Below are positions 16,145-24,448 of a DNA stretch of 64,000 nt, piece by piece. The position numbers were made by a program, and so were the translations under genes. The stretch is taken from assembly GCA_049515655.1 (NCBI GenBank), contig JBEKTW010000012.1:39633-103632 (forward strand), given 5' to 3'. Numbering within the stretch: position 1 is the first letter of the stretch; every line of letters starts with the position of its first letter. Source of the stretch: JBEKTW01 sp049515655. GTDB taxonomy: Bacteria; Bacteroidota; Ignavibacteria; UBA10030; SZUA-254. Below the pieces are notes generated by a model. It was given only the letters and a program-made list of their open reading frames with translations. It was not told where the DNA came from and did not search any database.

Positions 16145-18643
16145 TCATCCTTCTTGTAAAAGTGAGAGTTCACGCCTGGACCTGTCCCGCATGGAGATTG
16201 CACCGGAGAAGCATTTCTGGGCACATAATGAGCAGCCGACGCATCGGGCAGGATCGAACTGCGGAATCCTATTCTTATCCAGTTCGATGGCCTCGTATGC
16301 GCACCGCGTGCAATTGCCGCAGTGCTGACACAATTCGTGCACAACCGTCGGGATCTTCTTTGTCGCAGTAAGCTCACCGAATCCTGTGATGGGATCGGGC
16401 AGCGCAGAACCGATCAGCGCTTCCACGGACCGGATTCCGCGTTCTTCCATCAGATAGCTCAGTCCGGAGTGCAGTTCGTCGACGATGCCGTAGCCGTACT
16501 TCATGGCGATCGTGCAGAACTGAACTGTCCGAACGCCGAGCGCGAGAAAATTAGCTGCCGACTTGTAGTCCATTGGCCCACCGTTGCCGGAGACCGTGAT
16601 CCCCATGCCCGAGACCTTGGCCAGCGTCAGATTGCTGATCGGCAGAACACCTTCACCCGACATACCAACGACAACTCCTTCGTCCCACGTTCGCTTCTTC
16701 CCACGGCGGAATGCAAGCGATGGAAAACTGTTCGCCAGCGTGACACCCGCCTTCTTGCGTGGATACCGGGAAAAAACCTCCTTGATAGCGCTCACAATCG
16801 GATAAATGGCGGTGACGGCCGCCGTCAGTTTGAAGAGCTTCGGGACATCGGCGCTTCCGGCCTGCATCACCCAGTCGACGATCTTGGCAGTCAGTTCTGC
16901 GTCCTGGGAGACGATGTCGCCCTTGGTGCCGTCTCCGCCCTGCGGGCATGAAAGACTGTATTCGATCCCCATGACACCGGCGGATTCAAGTTTCCGGGTG
17001 TTCGACTGCCATGCTGCGCTATCCTTCTCGTCATCACCTGTTACCGGCCCGCCGGTCGAGGCGGCAGTCAACCGGTCGGGGAACTCACGTCGCAGACGTT
17101 CGACTTCACGCCGAACGCGGTCGAGCGCATGGCCCGATACATTGTCGCAATTCGCATATGTCGACCTTGAGAATGCAAACATATACTCGGACGGAATGTG
17201 AATCGGAACATTATCGAAAGCGGTCTTCATGATACCACCAGCCCAGCCCGACTCGTACGCTCTTTTCATTTGATTGTACCCGTCAGTGGGCGGGCCCGCA
17301 GAAAGCAGAAAAGGAGAAAGAATTTTACGACCGAAGAAATCAGCTGTCAGCGGAACCGGAATCATCAACCGACCCGGCATGACGGTGCGGTTCTTGGTTG
17401 CCTTTTCAATCCGTTTGGCGGAGTGGCCGGACACGAAAGCGTCGAGTTCCAGAGCGGCGTTCTTGCCGGCAGCTACTGCTTCGACGACCGTCGTCGGACC
17501 GTTGACCATGTCGCCCGCATAAAAAACGCCTTTCGTATGCGACATCTGAAGGGAAGACCGTGCACCGGCGGCAATAATCACGAAGTCGACATCCGGGCGC
17601 GTTTGCTCGGTTCCTTTGAGATCGACGACGTTGCTCGGATGGAATTTCTTTCCCTTCGGCAGGGTAACCTTCTGCGTCCGCAAACCGGTGATGCGCCTTC
17701 CGCTCCTCAGGATTTCCAGCACCCTCACTCGTCCGCTGACCGCAATACCCGTTTCTGCAATTGCATGACGCTCCTTGGCCGTGAGGGGCATCTCAGACCA
17801 TGTCTCGAGCGCAAACATCTCCACGAATGTTGCACCTCGTGCAAGCGCCTCCTCAGCGCAGTCGAGCGCCACTGCTCCGCCTCCGATGACTGCCACGCGC
17901 TTTCCCTTCACCGTGAATCGGGACGGGTCGCGGAGATAGTCCATCCATTCGACGGCCACGCTGCTGTTCTCCATCTTCGGAGTAAAGGACTCATCGAGGC
18001 CCGTCGCTACCAGAATGGCATCGTATCCGTTTCTTGATGCAGGAGACCATTTGCCCTTCTTGAACGTAATATCACCAAGCAACTTCAGGAAATCGATATC
18101 GGTTTTGAGAACTTCCGGCGACAATCTAGATTCCGGGATGAGACGACACATGCCGCCGGGCTGCTTTGTCGTGTCCATAACGTCGACAGCGTACCCCTTC
18201 TGTGCGAGCAATGACGCAGCGCCGAGACCCGCCGGACCGGCGCCGTAGACTCCGACCTTGTTTCCATTTGAATCCGCCTTTTCAAACTCAGGCATGACGC
18301 CAAGCTGTTTTGCTTTTTCAATGATTGTTGCCTGGACGGCCGGAATATTCACCGCGGAGTCGAACGTCCGGTGAACGCAGGCCTTCATGCAATGCCGGTC
18401 GGGACAAACTGCGCCGCAAACACCGCCGAGAGGATTACTTCCCATGATGAGCGCGGCGGAGCGTTTGAAATCGGAATGACTGCCTGCCTTCACGGCCATA
18501 ATAAAGTCCGCGGGCGAACAATCGACAGGGCATGCCTCCTTGCACGGCTTCTCTTCGCAATACTCGCATTTCTCGACCTCGGCGCGGAGTTGAGCGTCAG
18601 TGAGAAATCCTGTAACGCAATTCGTTTTTTTTACCTTGGTCAT
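16145..18643 (-). CDS. Dihydropyrimidine-dehydrogenase-like Fe-S flavoprotein (PreT-PreA fusion; occupies YgfK slot)
   Basis: This 832-residue protein is read from ATG 18643, with GAGGGTG upstream. The domain order is: N-terminal alpha-helical ferredoxin with C26/C29/C34/C38 (CEYCEEKPCKEACP) and a second Cys set (GGVCGAVCPDRHC); FAD site VGVYGAGPAGLGAA; NAD(P) site VAVIGGGAVALDC; a dihydroorotate-dehydrogenase-type FMN barrel from about residue 430 with SLSCPQGGDGTKGD, the place of the catalytic Cys in DPD; and a C-terminal pair of [4Fe-4S] motifs (CQHCGNCTRC, CVGCSLCAQKC). This is the order of mammalian DPYD, which reduces uracil and thymine using NADPH. In the yge/ygf set the corresponding large reductase is YgfK, so reduction of an oxidised purine ring intermediate is plausible. 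Confidence 0.88.
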   Translation of the reverse strand: MTKVKKTNCVTGFLTDAQLRAEVEKCEYCEEKPCKEACPVDCSPADFIMAVKAGSHSDFKRSAALIMGSNPLGGVCGAVCPDRHCMKACVHRTFDSAVNIPAVQATIIEKAKQLGVMPEFEKADSNGNKVGVYGAGPAGLGAASLLAQKGYAVDVMDTTKQPGGMCRLIPESRLSPEVLKTDIDFLKLLGDITFKKGKWSPASRNGYDAILVATGLDESFTPKMENSSVAVEWMDYLRDPSRFTVKGKRVAVIGGGAVALDCAEEALARGATFVEMFALETWSEMPLTAKERHAIAETGIAVSGRVRVLEILRSGRRITGLRTQKVTLPKGKKFHPSNVVDLKGTEQTRPDVDFVIIAAGARSSLQMSHTKGVFYAGDMVNGPTTVVEAVAAGKNAALELDAFVSGHSAKRIEKATKNRTVMPGRLMIPVPLTADFFGRKILSPFLLSAGPPTDGYNQMKRAYESGWAGGIMKTAFDNVPIHIPSEYMFAFSRSTYANCDNVSGHALDRVRREVERLRREFPDRLTAASTGGPVTGDDEKDSAAWQSNTRKLESAGVMGIEYSLSCPQGGDGTKGDIVSQDAELTAKIVDWVMQAGSADVPKLFKLTAAVTAIYPIVSAIKEVFSRYPRKKAGVTLANSFPSLAFRRGKKRTWDEGVVVGMSGEGVLPISNLTLAKVSGMGITVSGNGGPMDYKSAANFLALGVRTVQFCTIAMKYGYGIVDELHSGLSYLMEERGIRSVEALIGSALPDPITGFGELTATKKIPTVVHELCQHCGNCTRCAYEAIELDKNRIPQFDPARCVGCSLCAQKCFSGAISMRDRSRRELSLLQEG

Positions 18644-18682
18644 CTGATCACCCTCTTTCTTTTGATCACGTGGAGTCTTCAA

Positions 18683-18796
18683 TTACTCGACCTGAATTTC
18701 GATCTGCCGCTGGGAGTCATCGAGAGTTTGAATGGCTCTTGCGATCTGATCGTGTCCTGTCCAACGGCACAGATTACTGCTAATTGCGGTGTGCAT
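18683..18796 (-). CDS. Possible small ORF of 37 residues
   Basis: In the 236-bp gap between the flavoprotein and the AhpD-like gene, an ATG-started frame of 38 codons encodes a polar, probably helical peptide (TGHDQIARAIQTLDDSQR). No strong ribosome binding site is visible and I recognise no family. The region immediately upstream (18800-18875) includes AACACCGTGTT, a short palindrome. It may be a real microprotein or chance; codon composition does not decide. Confidence 0.25.
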   Translation of the reverse strand: MHTAISSNLCRWTGHDQIARAIQTLDDSQRQIEIQVE

Positions 18797-18879
18797 ATCG
18801 TTTCCCGTGTTTGTGAAGTGCGAGCGTAAGCGAACATTTGGGCGAGGGGATCAAACCACAAACACCGTGTTAGGCGAGG

Positions 18880-19227
18880 TCATTTGCTCTGCTCAATGTC
18901 ATCTAAAAAATCCAAAAGATGATCCCGCACAACAACAAATGAAGGACCCCCTCCAAATTCAACCCCTATCGCCGCTGCCTCCAACACCTCATCCCTTGTA
19001 GCCCCAGCCAAAATCGCATTGTTTGCATGGTTGGCAAGGCAAGGGATACATCTTGTAGCTACCGCAGCCGTGACGGCCATTAGCTCTTTTTGTTTTCTAT
19101 CTAAAGCACCATGCTTGTAGTAGTGTTTTACCAATTCATTGAAACCATTGTAAAGGTTGGGTGCCTCCTTTTCCAAACGCTCTCTGTTGGCTTTTCTCTT
19201 TTTCAAAATATCTTTCACATTATGCAT
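18880..19227 (-). CDS. AhpD-like/carboxymuconolactone-decarboxylase-family protein
   Basis: This 115-residue protein starts at ATG 19227, preceded by GAAGG. The AhpD-type redox motif is present as RCIPCLANHANNA (CxxC followed by a His), in the usual all-helical fold of the CMD family. Members either act as thiol-based peroxide-defence adaptors or decarboxylate ring-cleavage lactones. Here it lies between the YgeY-like hydrolase and the fused flavoprotein. In the purine pathway context either a redox helper or a decarboxylase acting on a ring-opened intermediate would fit. An upstream in-frame ATG at 19281 would overlap YgeY by 14 bp and is less likely. Confidence 0.85.
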   Translation of the reverse strand: MHNVKDILKKRKANRERLEKEAPNLYNGFNELVKHYYKHGALDRKQKELMAVTAAVATRCIPCLANHANNAILAGATRDEVLEAAAIGVEFGGGPSFVVVRDHLLDFLDDIEQSK

Positions 19228-19267
19228 GGATTTACCTTCTATTTTATCATTCTGGGCCATTACTGCC

Positions 19268-20473
19268 TTACACTTTACCATTCAATGTCGCGACGAACGC
19301 TGCGTAAAACGCGGCTGCTCGGCTGAGCTGCTCGATTTGACACGCTTCGTTCGGGGCGTGCGCATACAGTTCATTCCCCGGACCGAGCAGGAAACACGGG
19401 ATACCGTGCATTCCGGCAATCGCAGTTGCGTTGCTGCTAAACGTCCACATGTCGACGTGAGGATCTTTACCGAACACTCCAGCGTACACTTCGACGGCGC
19501 TCTTGAGAAACGGAGAGTTTGCGTCCAGCGACCACGTCGGATAGTATTTTTCGGTTGGATACACCTTCCCGGTATATGCAGCGTCCTCGAAAATGAGCAC
19601 GCTAACCTTCGCATCCTCGTAACCTGCGCGTCTGGCTGCTTCGTACACTTCAGCCACGGTGGTTTCTTTCGATTCGTCCTGGGTCAACCGCCGGTCGAGA
19701 CGGATGCTCGCGCCGTCCGGCACGGCGCAGATTGATGGAGACATGGAGCCGGCTTCAGTGACTGTGATCGACCCCTTTCCCAAGAACGGATCGCTCCGCA
19801 GCCGCTCATTAAGCCTTTCGATTTCCAGCGCAATGCGCGCGATTTTATAGATGGCATTATCGCCGCGCTCGGGCGCGGAGCTGTGGCAGCTTCGTCCTTT
19901 CACTTCAACGCGCATCTCCATCCGGCCGCGATGACCGCGGTAGATGTTCATGTTCGTCGGCTCCGTAATCACCACGAGCTCGGGCCGAAGGTGATCTTCC
20001 CTGATGAGGTGCTGCCAGCAGAGTCCATCGCAATCTTCTTCCATCACCGTGCCGGTGAAGTAAAGAGTGAACGCGTCATTCAGATTCAGTTCTTTGATGA
20101 GCCTGGCCGCGGACAGCATCGCCGCCAGCCCGCCTTTCTGGTCGACAGTTCCGCGTCCCCACACCTTGCCGTCTGCCACCTTCGGGTCGAATGGGTCGAA
20201 GCTCCACTGCCCCCGGTCGCCTGCCTTCACGGTATCAACGTGTCCATCGAAGGCAATAGTTCTTGTTCCACTGCCGATGCGTCCGATGATGCTCCCGAGT
20301 CCGTCAATCCTGATTTCGTCAAAGCCCACCTTTTCCATCTCTCGTCGGACAACCTGGACCGCCTCTTTCTCTTTCGACGAGAAGGATGGTGTACGAACGA
20401 GATCCATCAGAATCCGGACGGTGTCGTTTTCGATTTCCTTCGCTCGATCGTAAATGGCCTGGTATAAATTCAT
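19268..20473 (-). CDS. ygeY: YgeY-like M20 peptidase/deacylase
   Basis: This 401-residue di-zinc hydrolase of the M20 family starts at ATG 20473. Motifs: AFDGHVDTV (first His ligand plus catalytic-site Asp), WGRGTVDQKGG (bridging Asp), TGTVMEEDCDG (catalytic Glu and ligand), and the late HAPNE segment with the final His. The pattern YRGHRGRMEMRVEVKGRSCHSS is typical of YgeY. E. coli ygeY belongs to the ygeXYW set of purine breakdown, where an amidohydrolase step on a ureido or N-acyl-amino-acid intermediate is expected. It lies downstream of the three-subunit dehydrogenase genes in the same direction, 24 bp after the 2Fe-2S subunit. Confidence 0.88.
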   Translation of the reverse strand: MNLYQAIYDRAKEIENDTVRILMDLVRTPSFSSKEKEAVQVVRREMEKVGFDEIRIDGLGSIIGRIGSGTRTIAFDGHVDTVKAGDRGQWSFDPFDPKVADGKVWGRGTVDQKGGLAAMLSAARLIKELNLNDAFTLYFTGTVMEEDCDGLCWQHLIREDHLRPELVVITEPTNMNIYRGHRGRMEMRVEVKGRSCHSSAPERGDNAIYKIARIALEIERLNERLRSDPFLGKGSITVTEAGSMSPSICAVPDGASIRLDRRLTQDESKETTVAEVYEAARRAGYEDAKVSVLIFEDAAYTGKVYPTEKYYPTWSLDANSPFLKSAVEVYAGVFGKDPHVDMWTFSSNATAIAGMHGIPCFLLGPGNELYAHAPNEACQIEQLSRAAAFYAAFVATLNGKV

Positions 20474-20496
20474 TCTTCCCGGGTTACTCTTCCCTC

Positions 20497-20958
20497 TCAC
20501 TTTGCCGCATCCTTGATCGCTTCGACAATCTGAACGTAACCGGTGCACCGGCAGAGATTGCCCGAGATAGCGATTCGAATGTCCTCTTCGGAAGGATGGC
20601 CGTTCTTATCCAGCAATGCTTTCGCACTCATTAACATTCCCGGTGTACAGAAGCCGCAATGTGCTGCATCGTGGTCCATGAAAGATTCTTGAAGCGGGTC
20701 GAGTCTACCGTCCGAGATCAAACCCTCCACCGTCAGGATTTTTTTGCCGTCAATCTGAGGCGCGAGCACAAGACACGAATTCACGGCTGCTCCGTCGAGC
20801 AGAACCGTGCAGGCGCCGCATTCCCCCACTTCGCAACCGCATTTCGTTCCGGTAAATCCGAGTTCATCCCGCAGAATCTCAAGCAGCGTTCTGTCGGGGA
20901 AAATCGAGAGCACATATTCCCGACCGTTGATGGTTGTATGGATTGGGACTTGGGGCAT
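20497..20958 (-). CDS. Xanthine dehydrogenase-family 2x[2Fe-2S] subunit
   Basis: This 153-residue small subunit has an N-terminal plant-type ferredoxin motif (GTKCGCEVGECGACTVLLDG) and a second four-Cys helical domain (AHCGFCTPGM and NLCRCTGYV). It carries electrons from the molybdenum site to FAD in the xanthine dehydrogenase family. The ATG at 20958 overlaps the stop of the preceding short gene (TGATG); the TTG at 20961 is a less likely start. Subunit order in transcription is Mo subunit, FAD subunit, then this one, separated only by the degenerate four-helix gene. Confidence 0.95.
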   Translation of the reverse strand: MPQVPIHTTINGREYVLSIFPDRTLLEILRDELGFTGTKCGCEVGECGACTVLLDGAAVNSCLVLAPQIDGKKILTVEGLISDGRLDPLQESFMDHDAAHCGFCTPGMLMSAKALLDKNGHPSEEDIRIAISGNLCRCTGYVQIVEAIKDAAK

Positions 20959-21158
20959 CAACTTGAAGAATTGGAATGATTGGAATGATTCCAGAGATTA
21001 TTCCTTCCCTTTTCAAATTTGCGAAGGTATTTCATATTGTACTCAAATCCTTCGGCGATATTGCTGGAAATCGACATCGCCGTGTATATGTCGACCGCAA
21101 CCTGCATCGCTTTCCGCCAAACTTCTAAGTCTTCAATCTTTCCAATCTTCCTAATCAC
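20958..21158 (-). CDS. Shrunken four-helix-bundle gene between two dehydrogenase subunits
   Basis: This 66-residue frame starts at GTG 21158 and overlaps the FAD-subunit stop (GTGA); its own TGA overlaps the ATG of the 2Fe-2S subunit (TGATG). It keeps two family blocks, KIEDLEVWRKAMQVAVDIYT and AMSISSNIAEGFE, but lacks the roughly 25 residues normally between them. The C-terminal half is replaced by a Lys/Asn/His/Ser-rich tail encoded by GGAATGATT word repeats. The bundle cannot fold as usual, so it is probably a decaying gene kept only because it couples translation between its neighbours. Confidence 0.7.
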   Translation of the reverse strand: MIRKIGKIEDLEVWRKAMQVAVDIYTAMSISSNIAEGFEYNMKYLRKFEKGRNNLWNHSNHSNSSS

Positions 21159-22012
21159 AATCTACACCCCTCCAGCGCCCGCCTGACCAAAACACCAATG
21201 ACCGGTTCTTTGTATTCGGTTGACCAGCGTCTGCCGGTTTCCGAAATCATCAACTCCGAGACCTTCTGCCCCGCGGCTGCGAACAGTTTTTCCGAAGGTT
21301 TTTCCCCTATCAGCATTTTTTCCGCCTCATCGGCTCTTCTCCACTTCGAAAATGCAGCTCCGGGAGCAATACGGGCGTCGACGATTTTCCCCTGTTCATT
21401 CTGTTCAATCACGGCGGCCACGCTCAATCGCGCGATGGAGAGCGCGTTCCGACGACCGAGCTTAATGAAGGCACTCCGGGCTTTTTCAGAAAGTTTCTGG
21501 AATCGGATTTCCGTCAGGAGTTCGTCTGGCCGGGCGTTTGTTACATACGGCCTCACAATCAATTCATCAATTCCCATTTGCCGGCTCCCGCGCTTCGATT
21601 TCAGCGTGACACGGGCGCCAAGGGCAATAAGCGGGGGTACGGTATCGGCACAGACGGCGGCGTTCATGATGTTGCCGCCGATCGTGCCGCGATTTCTGAT
21701 CTGCGGGGAACCGATGAGGGAAGCGGCAGCTGCAAGTAATGGCGCGTACTGATGGAGGATGGAGGATTGGAGCAACAGCGTGTGTGTCGCGAGGGGTTTG
21801 ATGCGGACAGACCCGTTCTCCAGATTGATCGTGCCAAACTCATCAAGGAATGAGATATCAATGACCGCTTTCGGCGGCTTGCCATCGGGCCGACGGAGCT
21901 CCAGGAGCACGTCCGTGCCGCCGGCAAGGATACGCGCATCAGGACCATATTCAGCGAGCACTGAACACGTTTCGTCGATTGAACCGGTCCGTATGTAATC
22001 GAATGCCCTCAT
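21155..22012 (-). CDS. Xanthine dehydrogenase-family FAD-binding subunit (YgfM-like)
   Basis: This 285-residue protein has the FAD motifs ARILAGGTDVLLELR and IRNRGTIGGNI, the two conserved loops of the CO-dehydrogenase/xanthine-dehydrogenase flavoprotein fold. It accepts electrons from the 2Fe-2S subunit and passes them to NAD+ or another acceptor. The ATG overlaps the stop of the molybdenum subunit by four bases (ATGA), so the subunits are translationally coupled. E. coli has the same kind of single FAD-domain protein (YgfM) beside ssnA and xdhD. Confidence 0.93.
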   Translation of the reverse strand: MRAFDYIRTGSIDETCSVLAEYGPDARILAGGTDVLLELRRPDGKPPKAVIDISFLDEFGTINLENGSVRIKPLATHTLLLQSSILHQYAPLLAAAASLIGSPQIRNRGTIGGNIMNAAVCADTVPPLIALGARVTLKSKRGSRQMGIDELIVRPYVTNARPDELLTEIRFQKLSEKARSAFIKLGRRNALSIARLSVAAVIEQNEQGKIVDARIAPGAAFSKWRRADEAEKMLIGEKPSEKLFAAAGQKVSELMISETGRRWSTEYKEPVIGVLVRRALEGCRL

Positions 22013-24414
22013 CTTTTCTTTGAGCTTCGTTTCCTACCCGGTGGCTTCTTTCTTGGCCGCAACGGACGCTGAGGTTTCTGTCTTGTTTTACTGCTGTCAA
22101 GATTGAACTCGTCCTTCTTCACCGACCCGCGTTCACCCTTCCTCGTGAGCTTATGACCGAGGAGGACTCTCTCAAGGTTCGCGGGTAACTCGTCTATCCG
22201 TTTGCCCGTTGCGTTGTAGATTGCATTGACGATCGCCGGCGCGGCAAGTTCGTTCGCCGGTTCACCGATCGATTTCGCGCCAAACGGTCCCGCCGCATCC
22301 TCATTCTCTATGACGATCGGCGTTATCTTTGGAACGTCCATCGACGTAGGAATCAGGTACTCATCGAAGTTCAGTTGCTTGGGAATTCCACCTTCAATCT
22401 CGAATTCTTCCAGCAGTCCGTAACCGAGTCCCATGGCAACCCCGCCGTAGAACTGGCCGAGCACTGTCGACCGATTGATCGCTTTGCCGACGTCATGAGC
22501 GGAAACAACATTGAGAACATCCACTTTACCAGTCTCCGTATCGACCTCGACTTCCGCAACGTTTGTCCCGTAGACGAAGGTGAAGTACGCTTCCCCGTGT
22601 CCGTCTTCTTCATGCCAGGTTGTTCGCGGCGACTTGTACCATCCGAAGCCGTACATCGGCTTGCCCTGGTTGAAACATGCAGCGGCAAGCTCGGAAAATG
22701 ATGCGAGTCTCTGCGAGCTCTTTTTGTCGATGAGATAATTCCCGGCGAGGTCCAGATCCTGCGCATTGCGGCCGGTCATTTCCGCCCCGGCGCTTAGAAG
22801 AGTCGCGCGGACTATCTCCGCCGCATGCTTTGCTGCCGAACCGCCCATGATGGTTCCGCGGGATGCCACTGTCGGACCGGAATCCGGAACCCTGCTTGTG
22901 TTCGTGTTGAGGAACAGAATACGCTCCATCGAAATGCCGAGAACCTCAGCCGCGATCTGCGACATTTGCGTTTGCGCGCCCTGTCCCATGTCCGTTATGC
23001 CGGAAGAAACAATGACACTGCCGTCGGTCTGCACGGATACGATTGTCCCGGCGGCATCCGCTCCTTCCGCTCCGAGTGAAACACCGCGGTAGCTGCAGGC
23101 AAGACCGATTCCCCTGCGTTTCGGGGCTCTTGGAGCAGTCCGGTACTCCTTCCACTTCTTCAGGAAATCCGACGCCTCCGCCGCTTTGGTCAGAGCTTCC
23201 TTAAGACTCACAATATGGTCCAGCTTTTGACCCGTGGCCGTCACGGCCCCGCGCTCAAATCCATTCTGAAGACGGATCTCGAGCGGATTCTTGCCGACCC
23301 GCTCCCCGAGTTCATCCATCATCGATTCAATCGCGAAGTTCACCTGCGGTGAGCCGAAGCCGCGCATGGCGCCGGTGTAATTGTTGTTCGTGTAGACCGC
23401 GTACACATCGGTCTTGACATTCTCGCAGTAGTACGGCCCGGTTGCCTGAACAACGGACCGCCACGTCACGAACGGACTCATGGAGGCGTACGCACCGCCG
23501 TCAGCGATGACGCGGGCTTCCATCGCCGTGATCGAGCCGCCGTTCTTCGCTCCCCACTTGTAGTACATCGTGTAGGGGTGGCGTTTATAACTTTCAAGCA
23601 TCGACTCTTCACGGGAATTTACCATTTTCACCGGCTTCCCGGTCTTCAGGCACAGCAACGCCGCCCGGCAGCACATCGACGTCATCACCTCATCCTTGCC
23701 GCCGAAGGAGCCGCCGAGAGTCGCCTGGATGATCTGAACTCTATTCAGGTCGAGATTCAACGCGGCGGCGACCGACCTCCGGCTCGAGAAGAGATTCTGC
23801 ACCGAGCCGACAATTCTCACGCCGCCATGCTCGGCGGGTTCGGCCAGAACCGCCTCCGGCTCGATGTAGGAATGTTCGACGAATTGTGTCTTGAATTTCT
23901 TCTCGATAACGAAATCCGCTTCGGCGAATCCCTTTCCGGTGTCGCCCTTGCGAACCTTGTGATGAACAAAAGTATTATCTTCCCCGTGGATCCTGGGAGC
24001 ATCCGCGGTCATCGCAAGCTCCGGGTCGGAAACGACGGGCAGTTCTTCGTATTTCACTTCAATGAGAGTCAGCGCGCGGGCCGCGATCTTTTCACTTTTC
24101 GCCGCAACCAACGCAATGCCGTCGCCTAAATAACGAACTTTCTCCCGGGCGAGTATCGCCTGGTTCTTCACGACGATTCCAAACGCTCTTTCGCCCGGAA
24201 TGTCCTTTGCGGTGAGAATGGCCTCCACGCCCTCGAGCTTCTCGGCCTTCGAAACATCGACAGACAGGATCTTCGCGTGCGGATGCTTTGCACGAAGGAC
24301 TTTCCCATACAGTTGGTGCCCGGCATTATAGTCAGCGGCAAATTTTGCTTTGCCGGTGACCTTTCCGAGAGCGTCCACTCTGCGTTCAGGTTTTCCGATG
24401 ATCCTGTTTGCCAT
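22009..24414 (-). CDS. Xanthine dehydrogenase-family molybdopterin subunit with basic C-terminal tail
   Basis: This 801-residue large subunit binds the molybdenum-cytosine/pterin cofactor: GGSFGGKDE, GAMRGFGSPQ, AGTIVSVQTDGSV and the near-terminal GPFGAKSIGEP, whose Glu is the likely catalytic base. It hydroxylates a purine or other N-heterocycle using water as the oxygen source. Similarity to E. coli XdhD and hypoxanthine/xanthine hydroxylases is expected from the context, but the substrate-binding residues cannot be assigned reliably. The last 25 or so residues are strongly basic (KPQRPLRPRKKPPGRKRSSK), an extension not usual in this family. It starts 34 bp after the second SsnA gene. Confidence 0.93.
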   Translation of the reverse strand: MANRIIGKPERRVDALGKVTGKAKFAADYNAGHQLYGKVLRAKHPHAKILSVDVSKAEKLEGVEAILTAKDIPGERAFGIVVKNQAILAREKVRYLGDGIALVAAKSEKIAARALTLIEVKYEELPVVSDPELAMTADAPRIHGEDNTFVHHKVRKGDTGKGFAEADFVIEKKFKTQFVEHSYIEPEAVLAEPAEHGGVRIVGSVQNLFSSRRSVAAALNLDLNRVQIIQATLGGSFGGKDEVMTSMCCRAALLCLKTGKPVKMVNSREESMLESYKRHPYTMYYKWGAKNGGSITAMEARVIADGGAYASMSPFVTWRSVVQATGPYYCENVKTDVYAVYTNNNYTGAMRGFGSPQVNFAIESMMDELGERVGKNPLEIRLQNGFERGAVTATGQKLDHIVSLKEALTKAAEASDFLKKWKEYRTAPRAPKRRGIGLACSYRGVSLGAEGADAAGTIVSVQTDGSVIVSSGITDMGQGAQTQMSQIAAEVLGISMERILFLNTNTSRVPDSGPTVASRGTIMGGSAAKHAAEIVRATLLSAGAEMTGRNAQDLDLAGNYLIDKKSSQRLASFSELAAACFNQGKPMYGFGWYKSPRTTWHEEDGHGEAYFTFVYGTNVAEVEVDTETGKVDVLNVVSAHDVGKAINRSTVLGQFYGGVAMGLGYGLLEEFEIEGGIPKQLNFDEYLIPTSMDVPKITPIVIENEDAAGPFGAKSIGEPANELAAPAIVNAIYNATGKRIDELPANLERVLLGHKLTRKGERGSVKKDEFNLDSSKTRQKPQRPLRPRKKPPGRKRSSKKR

Positions 24415-24448
24415 ACTTGTTATTCATTGATTTGCCGGGCGTCATGAA

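Noticed and set aside
16322..18037. Plus-strand frames of 209 and 279 residues
   Set aside because: They are antisense to the DPD-like flavoprotein, whose Fe-S, FAD and FMN motifs are intact.
16145..18643. Naming the flavoprotein YgfK (selenate reductase subunit)
   Set aside because: Domain order matches fused PreT-PreA/DPYD better than YgfK; only the genomic slot agrees.
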